From: Bradyrhizobium sp. CCBAU 51627
GTDB taxonomy: Bacteria > Pseudomonadota > Alphaproteobacteria > Rhizobiales > Xanthobacteraceae
NCBI RefSeq assembly: GCF_028128765.1
Contig: NZ_LBJG01000085.1
Coordinates: 1-64,000 of the forward strand
Direction: 5' to 3'
Length of the DNA stretch: 64,000 nucleotides
The translations under genes were made by a program, and so were the position numbers. Numbering within the stretch: the first letter of the stretch is position 1; each line of letters begins with the position of its first letter. Shown here piece after piece: positions 1 to 7,622 of the stretch. The notes below the pieces were generated by a model. It saw only the letters and a program-made list of their open reading frames with translations. It was not told where the DNA came from and did not search any database.

Positions 1-1
1 A

Positions 2-76
2 ATCGGCCATGCACTCGACGCCTTCACCTCCGAGGAATGCGCCAACTACCTCAAAAATTCAGGCTATCGGACCTAA
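2..76 (+). mobile_element. IS630-family transposase, C-terminal end only
   Basis: The frame starting at base 2 is open from the left edge and ends at a TAA at 74-76. Its 24 residues include the segment FTSEECANYLKNSGY, which matches my memory of the C-terminal end of IS630-type DDE transposases (an ECxNYxxxxGY pattern). The rest of the gene lies outside the window, so I cannot tell whether the element is intact. It shows that mobile-element DNA borders the sox locus on the left. The assignment rests on a short stretch only. Confidence 0.6.
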
Positions 77-88
77 TGCCATCACGCT

Positions 89-793
89 TTAGGCCCTGAA
101 CTGCCGTCGGTACAAATCCGGCTCGCGTCGGAGCGCGTCTTGCAACTCATGCATCCGGCGTGTGTCTTCCGCGGTGAAGGCTGACACCTCGCTTGTCCAA
201 CTCTCCCGCCGAACAGGAATGCACTGGGCTATCGGCGTTCCCTTCGGAAGCACGCCGTGGAAGTTCGTATCATGCCAGTTCGCGGGAAAATGGATCCAGT
301 TGTCGACGTAACGGTCGCAATCGACGAGACCGCTGAGCGTCGTGAAAGGCAGGTCGAACCGGTTGATGGGGTGCGTGAAGTAGAGCGCGTAGCCTGCCGG
401 GGCTTCAATCGTCCAGAGATTGTGGAACTTGACAACGAAGCGATCGTCGTCGAACAGCGGCGTGCCCGTAACCTGGCCAGGATCGTGGAAGCTGATCGGC
501 GAGCGTGGAAAATTGATCTCGCCTGTCGGCAAGTCGTTGTCCCAAGTAATCTGGCCATCCTCCACCCGTAAATCGCAGATCAGCGGAATGAGAAAGCCGT
601 TTGTCATGGCGTCGACGAAGGGTGGACAGCGCTTTACGGTCTGCTCTTCCTGGAGATTTAGCGCGCTGAAGGCCTTTGTCGGCATCGCTTTGAGCCAGCC
701 GGGAAGGCCGAGGCTCGCCGGAACAGGAATCGGCAGCAAACCTTCAAGCGCCTGGGGGCAGCGGAATTTTATTGTCAGCTTATCTTCGGACAT
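89..793 (-). CDS. Hypothetical protein, 234 aa
   Basis: This is a 234-residue soluble protein with no signal peptide or membrane segment, and I do not recognise it firmly. It begins MSEDKLTIKF. It is rich in Trp, Phe and Pro, with segments such as KRCPPFVDAMTNGF near residues 54-67 and WIHFPANWHD near 166-175, suggesting a compact beta-rich domain. A GAGGGAGGA-like ribosome site lies just upstream of the ATG (reverse complement of tcctccctcctc at 803-814), which supports this start. It lies tail to tail with the transposase remnant and has no operon partner. It could be a phage- or island-borne protein of the DUF6065 kind, but that is a guess. Confidence 0.6.
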   Translation of the reverse strand: MSEDKLTIKFRCPQALEGLLPIPVPASLGLPGWLKAMPTKAFSALNLQEEQTVKRCPPFVDAMTNGFLIPLICDLRVEDGQITWDNDLPTGEINFPRSPISFHDPGQVTGTPLFDDDRFVVKFHNLWTIEAPAGYALYFTHPINRFDLPFTTLSGLVDCDRYVDNWIHFPANWHDTNFHGVLPKGTPIAQCIPVRRESWTSEVSAFTAEDTRRMHELQDALRREPDLYRRQFRA

Positions 794-1320
794 CGCGCGA
801 GGTTATCCTCCCTCCTCTTATTGGGCTAGCAAACTCCCACTCTGGAACGAATGATATCAGAGTGCGCGCTGAGCGTCTTGCTTCAAACCTATAGGCGCAA
901 TGGCGACCTCCTTCTTCCCGGCGATGTCTGGTTGCGGCCCATCGCGACTTTGCTACGGTTGCCCAAGACGGGCGGTATTAGGGCGAAGCGGACATCGCGC
1001 ACGGCCTATAAGTACGCGTCTGAAGTTTCGATTAGCTGGCTCCGGCCGCATGGCGGCCGGATCGCCGCCACCGGCGCGCGCAAGATAGATGCCGTCGTCC
1101 AGCCGCCATGGCTCGATCTGTCAAGTCCCGCCCAGATGCAGCGCCTTTCATCACGATAGAGCCGCCGGTCGTCCCACCACGCATTCCTTCATCCCTTTTG
1201 CCGGGTCGGCTGTCCCTCAATCCTTGTCCCCCCGAATGGTTCGATCATCGTGCGGATCAACCGTTCGGGAAACCCCGTCGGTAGAGCGACATTCTGACGA
1301 ACTGCAGGGGCGCAAGCCAG
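794..1320. other. Non-coding stretch of 527 bp
   Basis: This interval separates two divergent genes, so it should hold both promoters. I see a GC-rich inverted repeat around 1042-1062 (CCGGCCGC and GCGGCCGG around ATG) without a T-run. No convincing gene, tRNA or mobile-element end was recognised. The short open frames here have no family resemblance I can name. Confidence 0.4.
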
Positions 1321-1971
1321 ATGGACAAGGAATACAACTCCCAAATTGGACGGGGCGTCATGATCGTGCTCGCCACAGTCGTAGCCGCGTATTCCTTGCG
1401 ATACTACGGCGCGTTGGGAAACGTGTGGGCCGGTATCGATCCAAAGATCAAGGCAGTCATATTGCAGGCGCCGCTACAGGCTCTGATCCATATGTTCATC
1501 GCCCCGGTCGCATTGGCCCTCGGTCCGCTCCAGTTCTATCCGGGGTTACGCGTGCGCCGTCCGATGTTGCATCGATGGTCAGGCCGAGTTTACGTCCTGG
1601 CATGCGTGACGGGTGGAGGAGGCGCATTGGCTACAGTACCGTTTGCTTCGGGCGGATGGGTAGCGGGTCTCGGCTTCGGAATTCTCGCCTTGTTGTGGGT
1701 CGGAACGACCACGGCCGCCTGGATTTCGGCAGTACGGAGGCAATTTGAATGGCACCGGCTGCTCATGCGATTCAGCTATGCGATGACATTCGGAGCCGTT
1801 GTTCTTCGCTTGCAGATTCCAGTCGGCTATCTGTTGGGCTACGACAGCTACTCCAGCATGTCCCCGGTTCTGGCGTTTACTTCGTGGGTACCCAATGTCG
1901 TCATTGTTGCCCTGTATTCGATGCAGGAAGCCCGGTGGTGTTCTCGCTCATCGGAGTCTGCGCGCTTATGA
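1321..1971 (+). CDS. DUF2306-like integral membrane protein, 216 aa
   Basis: The protein is a polytopic membrane protein with about five to six hydrophobic segments (roughly residues 13-31, 53-70, 93-112, 116-136, 152-170 and 180-197). The segment HRWSGRVYVLA near residue 81, together with a later WHRLLMRFSYAMTFGAVVLR around 145-165, is the pattern of the DUF2306 family, whose function is not established. The last 15 residues (from about QEARW) are polar and low-complexity and do not look like a natural family end. The stop falls at the edge of a YbaK-like gene remnant on the opposite strand, so the gene was probably cut by a rearrangement near base 1930-1970. The ATG follows a weak AGGGGCG-type site. 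Confidence 0.6.
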   Translation: MDKEYNSQIGRGVMIVLATVVAAYSLRYYGALGNVWAGIDPKIKAVILQAPLQALIHMFIAPVALALGPLQFYPGLRVRRPMLHRWSGRVYVLACVTGGGGALATVPFASGGWVAGLGFGILALLWVGTTTAAWISAVRRQFEWHRLLMRFSYAMTFGAVVLRLQIPVGYLLGYDSYSSMSPVLAFTSWVPNVVIVALYSMQEARWCSRSSESARL

Positions 1972-1976
1972 GCCCA

Positions 1977-2060
1977 GACGCCGCCGACCTCGTGGCCCGT
2001 GATGTCGGCGACCTCTTCCGGTCCCAGCATCTTCGGCTTGCCGCCGATCTGCGCGCGAAC
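1977..2060 (-). pseudogene. Remnant of a YbaK/EbsC-type aminoacyl-tRNA deacylase
   Basis: Read on the minus strand, 28 codons give RAQIGGKPKMLGPEEVADI followed by TGHEVGGV. This resembles the mid-region of YbaK/ProX-like Cys-tRNA(Pro) deacylases, where a KxxxADPEEVxxLTGxxxGGV pattern is followed by PFGL. Here the PFGL part is missing and the frame hits a stop immediately upstream (2061-2063). It therefore looks like a small deletion remnant between the DUF2306-like gene and soxT. The match is short and made from memory. Confidence 0.4.
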
Positions 2061-2102
2061 TCAATGGCTGGTCCATCCTCGCGGCTATCGGCAGTTTTTC
2101 TT

Positions 2103-3182
2103 CTACGTCGAGACACCGAATAGCTTGCGCACTGCTGGCAGCCATTCGCCGGTCATCGTGAACTCGAGTCCCAGTCGAGCTCCGCAGGCAATCGCCAGCA
2201 TGGTGATCGGCGCCGAGACGGCGAGCGTCGAGAACGCGCTCAAGCCCTGGCCGATGGTGCATCCCATCGACATGACCCCTCCGAAGCCCATCAGGAGTGC
2301 GCCGGTCATGTGACGCTTCAATTCGCGCGCGTCGTCGCAGGCTTCCCAGCGAAAGCCGCGCGCGAGCATCGCCGAGGCGAAAGAGCTTGCCACGACACCG
2401 GCAACGGAGCCGATGCCGAAATTCAGCCGCGCACCTGAGAAGGTGGCGACGTAGAGGATGGTGTCGCCGAGTGGCGCGACGAAAGTGAGCGATGAGACGC
2501 GGGCGGGGTCGAATTCGTCGTCGGCCAGCCACCCCGTCGCGAACCAGCCGAATGCGATCGCGCCGCCGACGGCGAGACCCGAGACCAATAGTCGGGGCGA
2601 CCGGATCAGCCGGCCGTCTGCAAAGGCCCAGACCGCGAGCGCAATGGCAATCGACACGACGAGGAGTGCACGCATCGCACTTCCGGCGCCCAGCAGCGAG
2701 GTCAAGGTCTGGTTGGTGCCCTCCGGGAGCCGCAGCGACAAAGGTTCGATCAGCATCACGCGCAACATCCCGGTGATGCCGCGCATGGTCGCGAGCGCAG
2801 AGAGGCCGAGCACGAGAAAGACAACGATGGCTCGCAAATCGCCGCCGCCGACGCGGACCAGCGTGCCGAAACCGCAGGTGCCGACCAGGGCCATGCCGAT
2901 GCCGAACATCAACCCGCCGACGATCGCGCCGCCAAGTCCGATCGACGACGTCAGGTAGATCGACCGCGACAGATCGACGACACCGAATTCGGCAAGCGCC
3001 TGGGTCGCAAGCAGCGCCACGGCCGCAGCCAGCGCAAAGGACTTCAGCCGGCGTAAATCCGACCCGAAAAACGCGTCCTCGAGCATCGCGAGTGTGCAAA
3101 ACCGTCCGGCACGACCGGCGACGCCGAGCACGGCGCCGGCGGCAAGCCCGCATGCAAACGCTATGGTTGACGGATTCAGCAT
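2103..3182 (-). CDS. soxT: SoxT, YeeE/YedE-family sulfur (thiosulfate) transporter
   Basis: This is a 359-residue protein with about ten membrane segments and the YeeE/YedE repeat hallmarks: GRFC near residue 26, GTCGFG near 121 and SMGCTIGQG near 307, each placing a cysteine in a membrane segment. In the characterised YeeE (TsuA) thiosulfate transporter such cysteines line the path of the substrate, so import of thiosulfate or sulfane sulfur is the likely role. It is the last gene of a minus-strand set soxS-soxR-soxT, the same order as the soxSRT genes known from Pseudaminobacter salicylatoxidans. The gap to soxR is 72 bp. Substrate direction is inferred from the family only. Confidence 0.85.
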   Translation of the reverse strand: MLNPSTIAFACGLAAGAVLGVAGRAGRFCTLAMLEDAFFGSDLRRLKSFALAAAVALLATQALAEFGVVDLSRSIYLTSSIGLGGAIVGGLMFGIGMALVGTCGFGTLVRVGGGDLRAIVVFLVLGLSALATMRGITGMLRVMLIEPLSLRLPEGTNQTLTSLLGAGSAMRALLVVSIAIALAVWAFADGRLIRSPRLLVSGLAVGGAIAFGWFATGWLADDEFDPARVSSLTFVAPLGDTILYVATFSGARLNFGIGSVAGVVASSFASAMLARGFRWEACDDARELKRHMTGALLMGFGGVMSMGCTIGQGLSAFSTLAVSAPITMLAIACGARLGLEFTMTGEWLPAVRKLFGVST

Positions 3183-3254
3183 TCCTCCCGGAGATGTTTG
3201 TTCTTCGCCTCGGGCACTCTGCGCCGGAAGGCCGCCGAAATCCAGCGCGGAGAA

Positions 3255-3605
3255 TTACCGGCGGCGACGGCGCACCGGCTCGCAGAACACATCGTAGACC
3301 GCGGTCAATATCTTGCGGACGTCCTCGCTGGCGAGGCTGTAGTAGATTGTCTTGCCATCGCGGCGGGTGGTGACGAGCCGGTCGAGCCGCAGCCGCGCGA
3401 GTTGCTGGGAGACGGTCGACTGCCGTTCGCCGAGGAACTGCTCGAGTTCGGTCACCGACTTCTCGCCCTCGGCGAGGATGCAAAGCAGCAGCAATCGGGA
3501 TTCATGCGACAGCGCCTTTAGCATGTCGCTCGCCTCGCGCGCCTTCTCGATCATCTGCTCGAGTTCGGCGGATCCCTCGATCTCCTTCAGCTTTGGCAAC
3601 GGCAT
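3255..3605 (-). CDS. soxR: SoxR, ArsR-family persulfide-sensing repressor
   Basis: This 116-residue protein is a winged-helix ArsR-family regulator. The recognition helix lies around STVSQQLARLRLDRL (63-77) and the wing around RRDGKTIYYSL (81-91). It has exactly two cysteines, C42 in LLLLCILAEGEKS and C108 in VYDVFCEP. The spacing is that of the sensing pair in SqrR/BigR, which form a polysulfide bridge and release DNA when sulfane sulfur is present. It is therefore expected to repress the sox genes until thiosulfate- or sulfide-derived persulfide appears. It sits between soxS and soxT on the minus strand. Likely targets are the inverted repeats at 5554-5577, 6247-6270 and 15148-15171. Confidence 0.9.
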   Translation of the reverse strand: MPLPKLKEIEGSAELEQMIEKAREASDMLKALSHESRLLLLCILAEGEKSVTELEQFLGERQSTVSQQLARLRLDRLVTTRRDGKTIYYSLASEDVRKILTAVYDVFCEPVRRRRR

Positions 3606-3635
3606 CGCGTCAAATTCCTCAACGACATCTTCTAG

Positions 3636-4016
3636 TCACGACCTGCCGGGCGTCGATCCCGATCCGGCCAGGATCCGGCTCAGCAGGCCGAAGAAGAAGG
3701 AATCCCCCGGATAGCCGCGAATGCGGCCGATCTCCCGGCCCTCTTGTACCACGACGAAGCTCGGCGTGAAGACACCCGGATCGATTCCGGAGAGATCGGC
3801 GGGCAGCGGACGGTTGAGGTCGACGCGGCGCAGCGGCGCCGCCCGGCCCTCCTCGGTCCTGCTGTAGATCGGCGCGATCTCGGCGTCAAAGCGCGCGCAC
3901 CACACGCAGCCGGCCCGTTCGAACATGACGAGTTCGGCCGCGCGCGATCCCGTCGCGGGCAGCGCGAGCATGATGGCGACCACGAGCAATCCGATGATTC
4001 GGCTCATCCTGCGCAA
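3636..4016 (-). CDS. soxS: SoxS, periplasmic thioredoxin-like protein
   Basis: The 126-residue product has an N-terminal signal peptide (hydrophobic residues about 7-22, likely cleavage after SRA near 26) followed by a short thioredoxin-like domain. The redox motif is C37-V-W-C40 (AGCVWC), typical of SoxS, which keeps SoxY and other periplasmic Sox cysteines reduced in Paracoccus. A cis-proline region, TPSFVVVQ, follows. The gene is the first of the soxS-soxR-soxT unit and is divergent from soxV. The shared 56-bp region carries a degenerate copy of the putative SoxR operator. Electrons would come from SoxV across the membrane. Confidence 0.85.
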   Translation of the reverse strand: MRRMSRIIGLLVVAIMLALPATGSRAAELVMFERAGCVWCARFDAEIAPIYSRTEEGRAAPLRRVDLNRPLPADLSGIDPGVFTPSFVVVQEGREIGRIRGYPGDSFFFGLLSRILAGSGSTPGRS

Positions 4017-4045
4017 TGGACCTCTGGACTTCGTTGCCCCTTTAT

Positions 4046-4069
4046 ATCATTAAATTCGTATATGTGCTA
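4046..4069. promoter_or_regulatory. Degenerate SoxR-type operator between soxS and soxV
   Basis: The AT-rich spacer between the divergent soxS and soxV genes contains, on the minus strand, the core ATATACGAATTTAATGAT. It agrees at 13 of 18 positions with the core of the perfect inverted repeat at 5554-5577 (13 of 24 over the full length). In Pseudaminobacter SoxR is known to bind the corresponding soxS-soxV region. The match here is weak and the site is an inference. Confidence 0.4.
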
Positions 4070-4072
4070 GGG

Positions 4073-4813
4073 ATGGATGCAATGACCTTGGACGTCACGC
4101 TTGGCGCGGCTTTTGTCGCGGGCCTCTTGTCGTTTCTGTCGCCCTGCATCCTGCCGCTCGTCCCGCCGTTCCTCTGCTACATGGCCGGCGTCTCTGTCAC
4201 GGATCTCTCGGATGGTCGGCCTGAACTGCGGCCACGCATCCTGGTCTCGGCGCTAGCCTTCGTGGCCGGTTTTTCCCTGGTTTTCGTCGCGCTTGGTTCG
4301 ACGGCATCGATGGCAGGACGTTTCATTTCTGCTCATCTTTCGACGCTCGGCATCGCCGCAGGCGTCCTGATCGTCGTGATGGGTCTGCATTTTCTCGGCG
4401 TGATCAGAATTCCGCTCCTCTATCGCAGCGCCACGCTGCAGATCGAGAGCCGGCCAGCCGGCGTCGCGGGCGCCTTCGTCATGGGGCTGGCGTTCGCGTT
4501 CGGGTGGACGCCCTGCGCGGGGCCGATCCTCGCTGCCGTCCTGCTCATGGCGGGATCCGAGGATACCACCGCAAGAGGGGCTTTATTGCTGCTTGCCTAT
4601 TCGGTCGGCACCGGCATTCCCTTTCTTGTCGCCGCCGCTTTCACCGGTCGCTTCATCGGAGCGCTCGGCCGCGTGCGCCGGCACCTCGGCATGGTCGAGA
4701 AGACCATGGGCGCCTTTCTGGTCGCGACGGGATTGATGTTCTTGACCGGGCTGATGCCTGCAGTCTCGGAATGGCTGCTGGAGCTTTTTCCCGCGCTGAC
4801 CAGCATCGGTTGA
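4073..4813 (+). CDS. soxV: SoxV, CcdA/DsbD-type membrane thiol-disulfide transporter
   Basis: The product has six membrane segments and the CcdA fold. The first conserved cysteine is in FLSPCILPLVPP and the second in GWTPCAGPIL, the pair that shuttles reductant from cytoplasmic thioredoxin to the periplasm. The probable periplasmic clients are SoxS and SoxW. I place the start at the ATG at 4073, or the one at 4082 (MTLDVTL). An upstream in-frame ATG at 4016 would overlap the promoter and the soxS start and would add an atypical N-terminus. The gene is convergent with the unknown gene at 4815-5534, one base apart. Confidence 0.88.
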   Translation: MDAMTLDVTLGAAFVAGLLSFLSPCILPLVPPFLCYMAGVSVTDLSDGRPELRPRILVSALAFVAGFSLVFVALGSTASMAGRFISAHLSTLGIAAGVLIVVMGLHFLGVIRIPLLYRSATLQIESRPAGVAGAFVMGLAFAFGWTPCAGPILAAVLLMAGSEDTTARGALLLLAYSVGTGIPFLVAAAFTGRFIGALGRVRRHLGMVEKTMGAFLVATGLMFLTGLMPAVSEWLLELFPALTSIG

Positions 4814-4814
4814 T

Positions 4815-5534
4815 CTAGCCGAAACGGAAATCCAGCAGCTGGGCGTAAGACTGCAGCTCGATCAGGTAGCGATGCACGAGCGCTCCGTCGCCGGCCATCG
4901 CCGCATGGGCGATCTCGCTGCTGCTGGCGATCGCGCCCTCGATCAGCCGGCGGAACTCGTTTCTTTCAGCGATGTCCGCCCGCGCCCAATCGTTGCAACG
5001 CTGCAGACGATCGCGCAGTGCACTCGCCGCGGCAACGGTATCCTCGGCATGAGCAGGTGCGGGCTGCTCGCCGTACCGCGTGGCTGCAATGCGCAACGTT
5101 TCCATGGCGGGCGCGATCTCGAAGACGCAGTCGCCGAGATCGTAGAGGCCGGACTGGCGCCGAAGCTGATGGAATGATTGGCGAAGCAGCTGCAGCTCAC
5201 GGCCGGCGGCGACATTGTCTCCGCTGTCGAGTGCGTGCGCGACGGCTCCAAGCCGCTCGCCCCCTTGGCCGAGAAATTCCGTCAGCGTGGCCGGCATGTG
5301 CGGGGGCGGGAGATTCGACGCAGTTGTCTCGAGCCGCTTCCAGGCTGTCACGGCCTCTTCGGTCTCCATCTGCGCCAACGCGATGTTTCCGGTTCGCGCG
5401 TAGCTCGCGGCCGTGCGCAGATTGGCCATGATAGGCTCCATCGCCGATGCGAAATGCTTCGCGCCGTCGTTCTCGGCGCCCCACGCGAGCGTGCCGCAGG
5501 CCAGAAATGCCAAAAGCGCGATGATGCAGCGCAA
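4815..5534 (-). CDS. Secreted helical protein of unknown function, internally duplicated
   Basis: This 239-residue protein has a clear signal peptide (residues 1-19, ending AWG-A). The rest is predicted all-helical. Two halves look related: AMEPIMANLRTAASYARTGN (31-50) resembles AMETLRIAATRYGEQ in the second half, and GERLGAVAHALDSGD resembles ASSSEIAHAAMAGDG. The layout recalls a cytochrome c-prime or c556 four-helix bundle, but there is no CXXCH, so no covalent haem is expected. It is divergent from soxW across the best operator in the window (5554-5577), so it should be induced with the sox genes. I do not know its function. A periplasmic binding or chaperone role is only a guess. Confidence 0.8.
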   Translation of the reverse strand: MRCIIALLAFLACGTLAWGAENDGAKHFASAMEPIMANLRTAASYARTGNIALAQMETEEAVTAWKRLETTASNLPPPHMPATLTEFLGQGGERLGAVAHALDSGDNVAAGRELQLLRQSFHQLRRQSGLYDLGDCVFEIAPAMETLRIAATRYGEQPAPAHAEDTVAAASALRDRLQRCNDWARADIAERNEFRRLIEGAIASSSEIAHAAMAGDGALVHRYLIELQSYAQLLDFRFG

Positions 5535-5546
5535 GATGGGAAATCC

Positions 5547-5577
5547 TTGTCATATTATGATATTTGAATATCATAAT
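5547..5577 (+). promoter_or_regulatory. soxW promoter with perfect SoxR-type operator
   Basis: A perfect inverted repeat, ATTATGATAT (5554-5563) - TTGA - ATATCATAAT (5568-5577), lies between soxW and the divergent unknown gene. A promoter for soxW can be read as TTGTCA (5547-5552), 16 bp, TATCAT (5569-5574). The -10 box therefore lies inside the right arm and the operator fills the -35/-10 spacer, a repressor position. Similar 24-bp sites occur at 6247-6270 and 15148-15171. Confidence 0.75.
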
Positions 5578-5621
5578 TAAACTGATGCAACCCGCAATAT
5601 CCTTCGAGGCTGAAATTCCCG

Positions 5622-6203
5622 ATGTCCCTCAGCAGGTCGACGCGGCGTGATTTTCTGGCATTGGCCTCGGGCGCCGCGCTTGCCGCCGGCTGCGGGGAAG
5701 CCGTGGCCGAGCCCGTGCTGGGAGATGATGGGCTCTATCACGAGCCCTGGTTCCTGCAGAGCTTCCTCGATCTGCGCGAGGACCTCGAGACCGCTGCCGC
5801 CAACGGCAAGCGCCTCGCCATCATGTGGGAGTTGCGCGGTTGCCCCTATTGCCGCGAAACGCATCTGGTGAATTTCGCGGATGCCGGTATTGCGAACTAC
5901 ATCCGCGACAATTTCGAGGTGCTCCAGCTCAATCTGATCGGGTCCCGCAAGGTTACGGACTTCGATCGTCAGGAATTGTCCGAGAAGGATCTTGCCCAGA
6001 GATACGGGATCAGATTTACCCCGACGTTCCAGTTCTTTCCGCCGTCTTCCAGCGGCATCGAGGCGAGCGCACCGATGGCGAGGGAGGTCGCGCGGGCGCC
6101 CGGCTATCTGAAGCCGCAACATTTCCTGGCGATGTTCCGTTTCGTGCGGGAGCGCGCCTATGAACGCGGCTCGTTCAGGGATTTCCTCGCCGCCAGCGGC
6201 TAG
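5622..6203 (+). CDS. soxW: SoxW, periplasmic thioredoxin
   Basis: The 193-residue product has a twin-arginine type leader (STRRDFLALAS, residues 6-16) and a thioredoxin-like domain with C74-P-Y-C77 (LRGCPYCRE), as in SoxW proteins of other sox loci. The domain continues with the cis-Pro region FTPTFQFF near residues 142-149. It is thought to be reduced by SoxV and to keep Sox carrier thiols active. It is followed by a 131-bp gap holding the soxX promoter, so it is probably its own transcription unit under the operator at 5554-5577. The leader also contains AAGC, which could be read as a weak lipobox. Confidence 0.88.
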   Translation: MSLSRSTRRDFLALASGAALAAGCGEAVAEPVLGDDGLYHEPWFLQSFLDLREDLETAAANGKRLAIMWELRGCPYCRETHLVNFADAGIANYIRDNFEVLQLNLIGSRKVTDFDRQELSEKDLAQRYGIRFTPTFQFFPPSSSGIEASAPMAREVARAPGYLKPQHFLAMFRFVRERAYERGSFRDFLAASG

Positions 6204-6229
6204 GCCCCGCGATCGCGCGCAGATTTATC

Positions 6230-6270
6230 TTGACGTCGCCTAATACATTAACATATCATGATTTATGAAT
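6230..6270 (+). promoter_or_regulatory. soxX promoter with overlapping SoxR-type operator
   Basis: TTGACG (6230-6235) and TATCAT (6254-6259) are spaced by 18 bp and form a good sigma-70 promoter ahead of soxX. An imperfect palindrome from 6247 to 6270, beginning ATTAACATAT and ending ATTTATGAAT, matches its own reverse complement at 18 of 24 positions and covers the -10 box. It shares 14 of 24 positions with the perfect repeat at 5554-5577. This is the equivalent of the soxW-soxX region bound by SoxR in Pseudaminobacter. Confidence 0.65.
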
Positions 6271-6334
6271 GTGACGGGTCGTTGGGCCCGTCATCAACGA
6301 GGCGGGCGTCACCTCGCCATCAAGGGTAGGAAAC

Positions 6335-6778
6335 ATGCGGCGCTCGCTTGCTGCTGCGTTTGCTTTATGTCTGATGGTCGGTAGCGCCTGCGCGCAGGAG
6401 CCGATCAAGCTCGACATCGTCAGCGATTCCCTGCCGAAATCCCTGACCGGTTCGCCCGGCAATGCCGAGGCCGGCAAGAAAGTGTTCTTGACCCGCACGC
6501 TCGGCAATTGCCTGGCTTGCCATCAAGTCACCAGCCTGAAATCCGAGGAATTCCACGGTGAGTTCGGTCCGTCGCTCGACGGCGTGGCCGGCCGCTATAC
6601 CGAGGCGCAATTGCGCCTCATCGTCGCCGACCCCAAGCGCATCTTCACCGACACGGTCATGCCGGCCTTCCTCAAGAACGACGGCTTGAACCGTGTGCGC
6701 CCGGAGTTCGTCGGCAAGTCCATTCTGACGGCCGCGCAGGTCGAAGATGTCATCGCTTTTCTCAAGACGCTGAACTGA
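6335..6778 (+). CDS. soxX: SoxX, monohaem cytochrome c subunit of SoxAX
   Basis: The 147-residue precursor has a signal peptide ending CAQ (residues 1-21) and one haem motif, C59-L-A-C-H63, with a likely Met ligand at M109 in VMPAF. SoxX is the small subunit of SoxAX, which oxidatively attaches thiosulfate to the cysteine of SoxY in the periplasm, and it receives the electrons. A GGGTAGGAAAC site precedes the ATG. It opens the operon soxXYZABCD and is 18 bp from soxY. It is of usual length and all key residues are present. Confidence 0.95.
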   Translation: MRRSLAAAFALCLMVGSACAQEPIKLDIVSDSLPKSLTGSPGNAEAGKKVFLTRTLGNCLACHQVTSLKSEEFHGEFGPSLDGVAGRYTEAQLRLIVADPKRIFTDTVMPAFLKNDGLNRVRPEFVGKSILTAAQVEDVIAFLKTLN

Positions 6779-6796
6779 CGGCGAGGAGGATTAGGA

Positions 6797-7249
6797 ATGA
6801 AGGCCATCAATCGACGGCAGGCATTTGCGCTCGGGGGCGGCTTCGTCCTGCTGACCCTGATGCCCATGGCGGCCGATGCCGAAGTGACGAACGACGCGGC
6901 GAAGTGGATCGAGAAGTTCACCGGCGGCAAGCAGCCGGCCAAGGGTAGGATTTCGCTCGATCTGCCCGAGATCGCGGAGAACGGCAACACCGTGCCGTTG
7001 TCGATCAACATCGAGAGTCCGATGACCGCGGAGTCCTACGTCAAGGACGTCATGATCATCGCCGACGGCAACCCGAATGCGGGCGTCGCGACGTTGTCGT
7101 TCACACCGATGTCGGGCAAGGCGGAAGCTTCGATCCGCATCCGGCTCGCGACCACGCAGAATGTGATTGCGATCGCGAAGATGAGCGACGGTTCGCTGTT
7201 CACGGAGCAGAAGACCGTCAAGGTCACCATCGGCGGCTGCGGCGGCTAA
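6797..7249 (+). CDS. soxY: SoxY, sulfur-carrier subunit of SoxYZ
   Basis: The 150-residue protein has a twin-arginine-like leader (NRRQAFALGG, residues 5-14) and ends in the hallmark GGCGG. C148 is the residue on which thiosulfate-derived sulfur is carried on a flexible arm. SoxY pairs with SoxZ, and the complex is presumably exported together through Tat because only SoxY carries a signal. A GGCGAGGAGGATT ribosome site precedes the ATG. It lies 18 bp upstream of soxZ. Confidence 0.96.
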   Translation: MKAINRRQAFALGGGFVLLTLMPMAADAEVTNDAAKWIEKFTGGKQPAKGRISLDLPEIAENGNTVPLSINIESPMTAESYVKDVMIIADGNPNAGVATLSFTPMSGKAEASIRIRLATTQNVIAIAKMSDGSLFTEQKTVKVTIGGCGG

Positions 7250-7267
7250 GGGCTGAGGAGAGAGAAG

Positions 7268-7594
7268 ATGGCAGACAAACCGCGCATCAAGCTTCCCAAG
7301 GAAGCAGCCAAGGGCGAAGTCATCCAGATCAAGACGCTGGTCTCGCACGTCATGGAATCGGGGCAGCGCAAGGACGCGCAGGGTAAGACCATTCCGCGCA
7401 AGATCATCAACAAGTTCGCATGCGAGTTCAACGGCAAGCCGGTGTTCGCTTGCGCGCTGGAGCCTGCGATCTCGGCCAATCCCTACATCCAGTTCGATGC
7501 CAGGATCGACGAGGCCGGCACGTTCAAGTTCTCCTGGACCGACGACGACGGCACGGTGATCGCAGCCGAAGAGAAGATCGCGCTCAAGGCCTGA
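7268..7594 (+). CDS. soxZ: SoxZ, partner subunit of SoxYZ
   Basis: The 108-residue beta-sandwich protein has no signal peptide, as is normal for SoxZ, which rides out of the cell with SoxY. Recognisable family stretches are the start KPRIKLPKEAAKGEVIQIKT and the end EAGTFKFSWTDDDG near residues 79-92. It stabilises SoxY and helps dock the carrier to SoxAX, SoxB and SoxCD. A GGCTGAGGAGAGA site precedes the ATG. Length is normal. Confidence 0.95.
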   Translation: MADKPRIKLPKEAAKGEVIQIKTLVSHVMESGQRKDAQGKTIPRKIINKFACEFNGKPVFACALEPAISANPYIQFDARIDEAGTFKFSWTDDDGTVIAAEEKIALKA

Positions 7595-7622
7595 TGCGCG
7601 CCGCGCTTCGAGGGAGGGACCG

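Noticed and set aside
1042..1062. A GC-rich inverted repeat as a terminator
   Set aside because: The loop is only three bases, there is no following T-run, and no gene ends nearby on the plus strand.
1966..3483. A 505-codon minus-strand frame across soxT and soxR
   Set aside because: It is a shifted frame of two recognised genes on the same strand, Arg/Ala-rich with no domain, and so is a composition artefact.
4815..5534. Cytochrome c-prime or c556 as an annotation for the secreted helical protein
   Set aside because: There is no CXXCH haem-binding motif anywhere in the sequence, so only the fold resemblance is mentioned.
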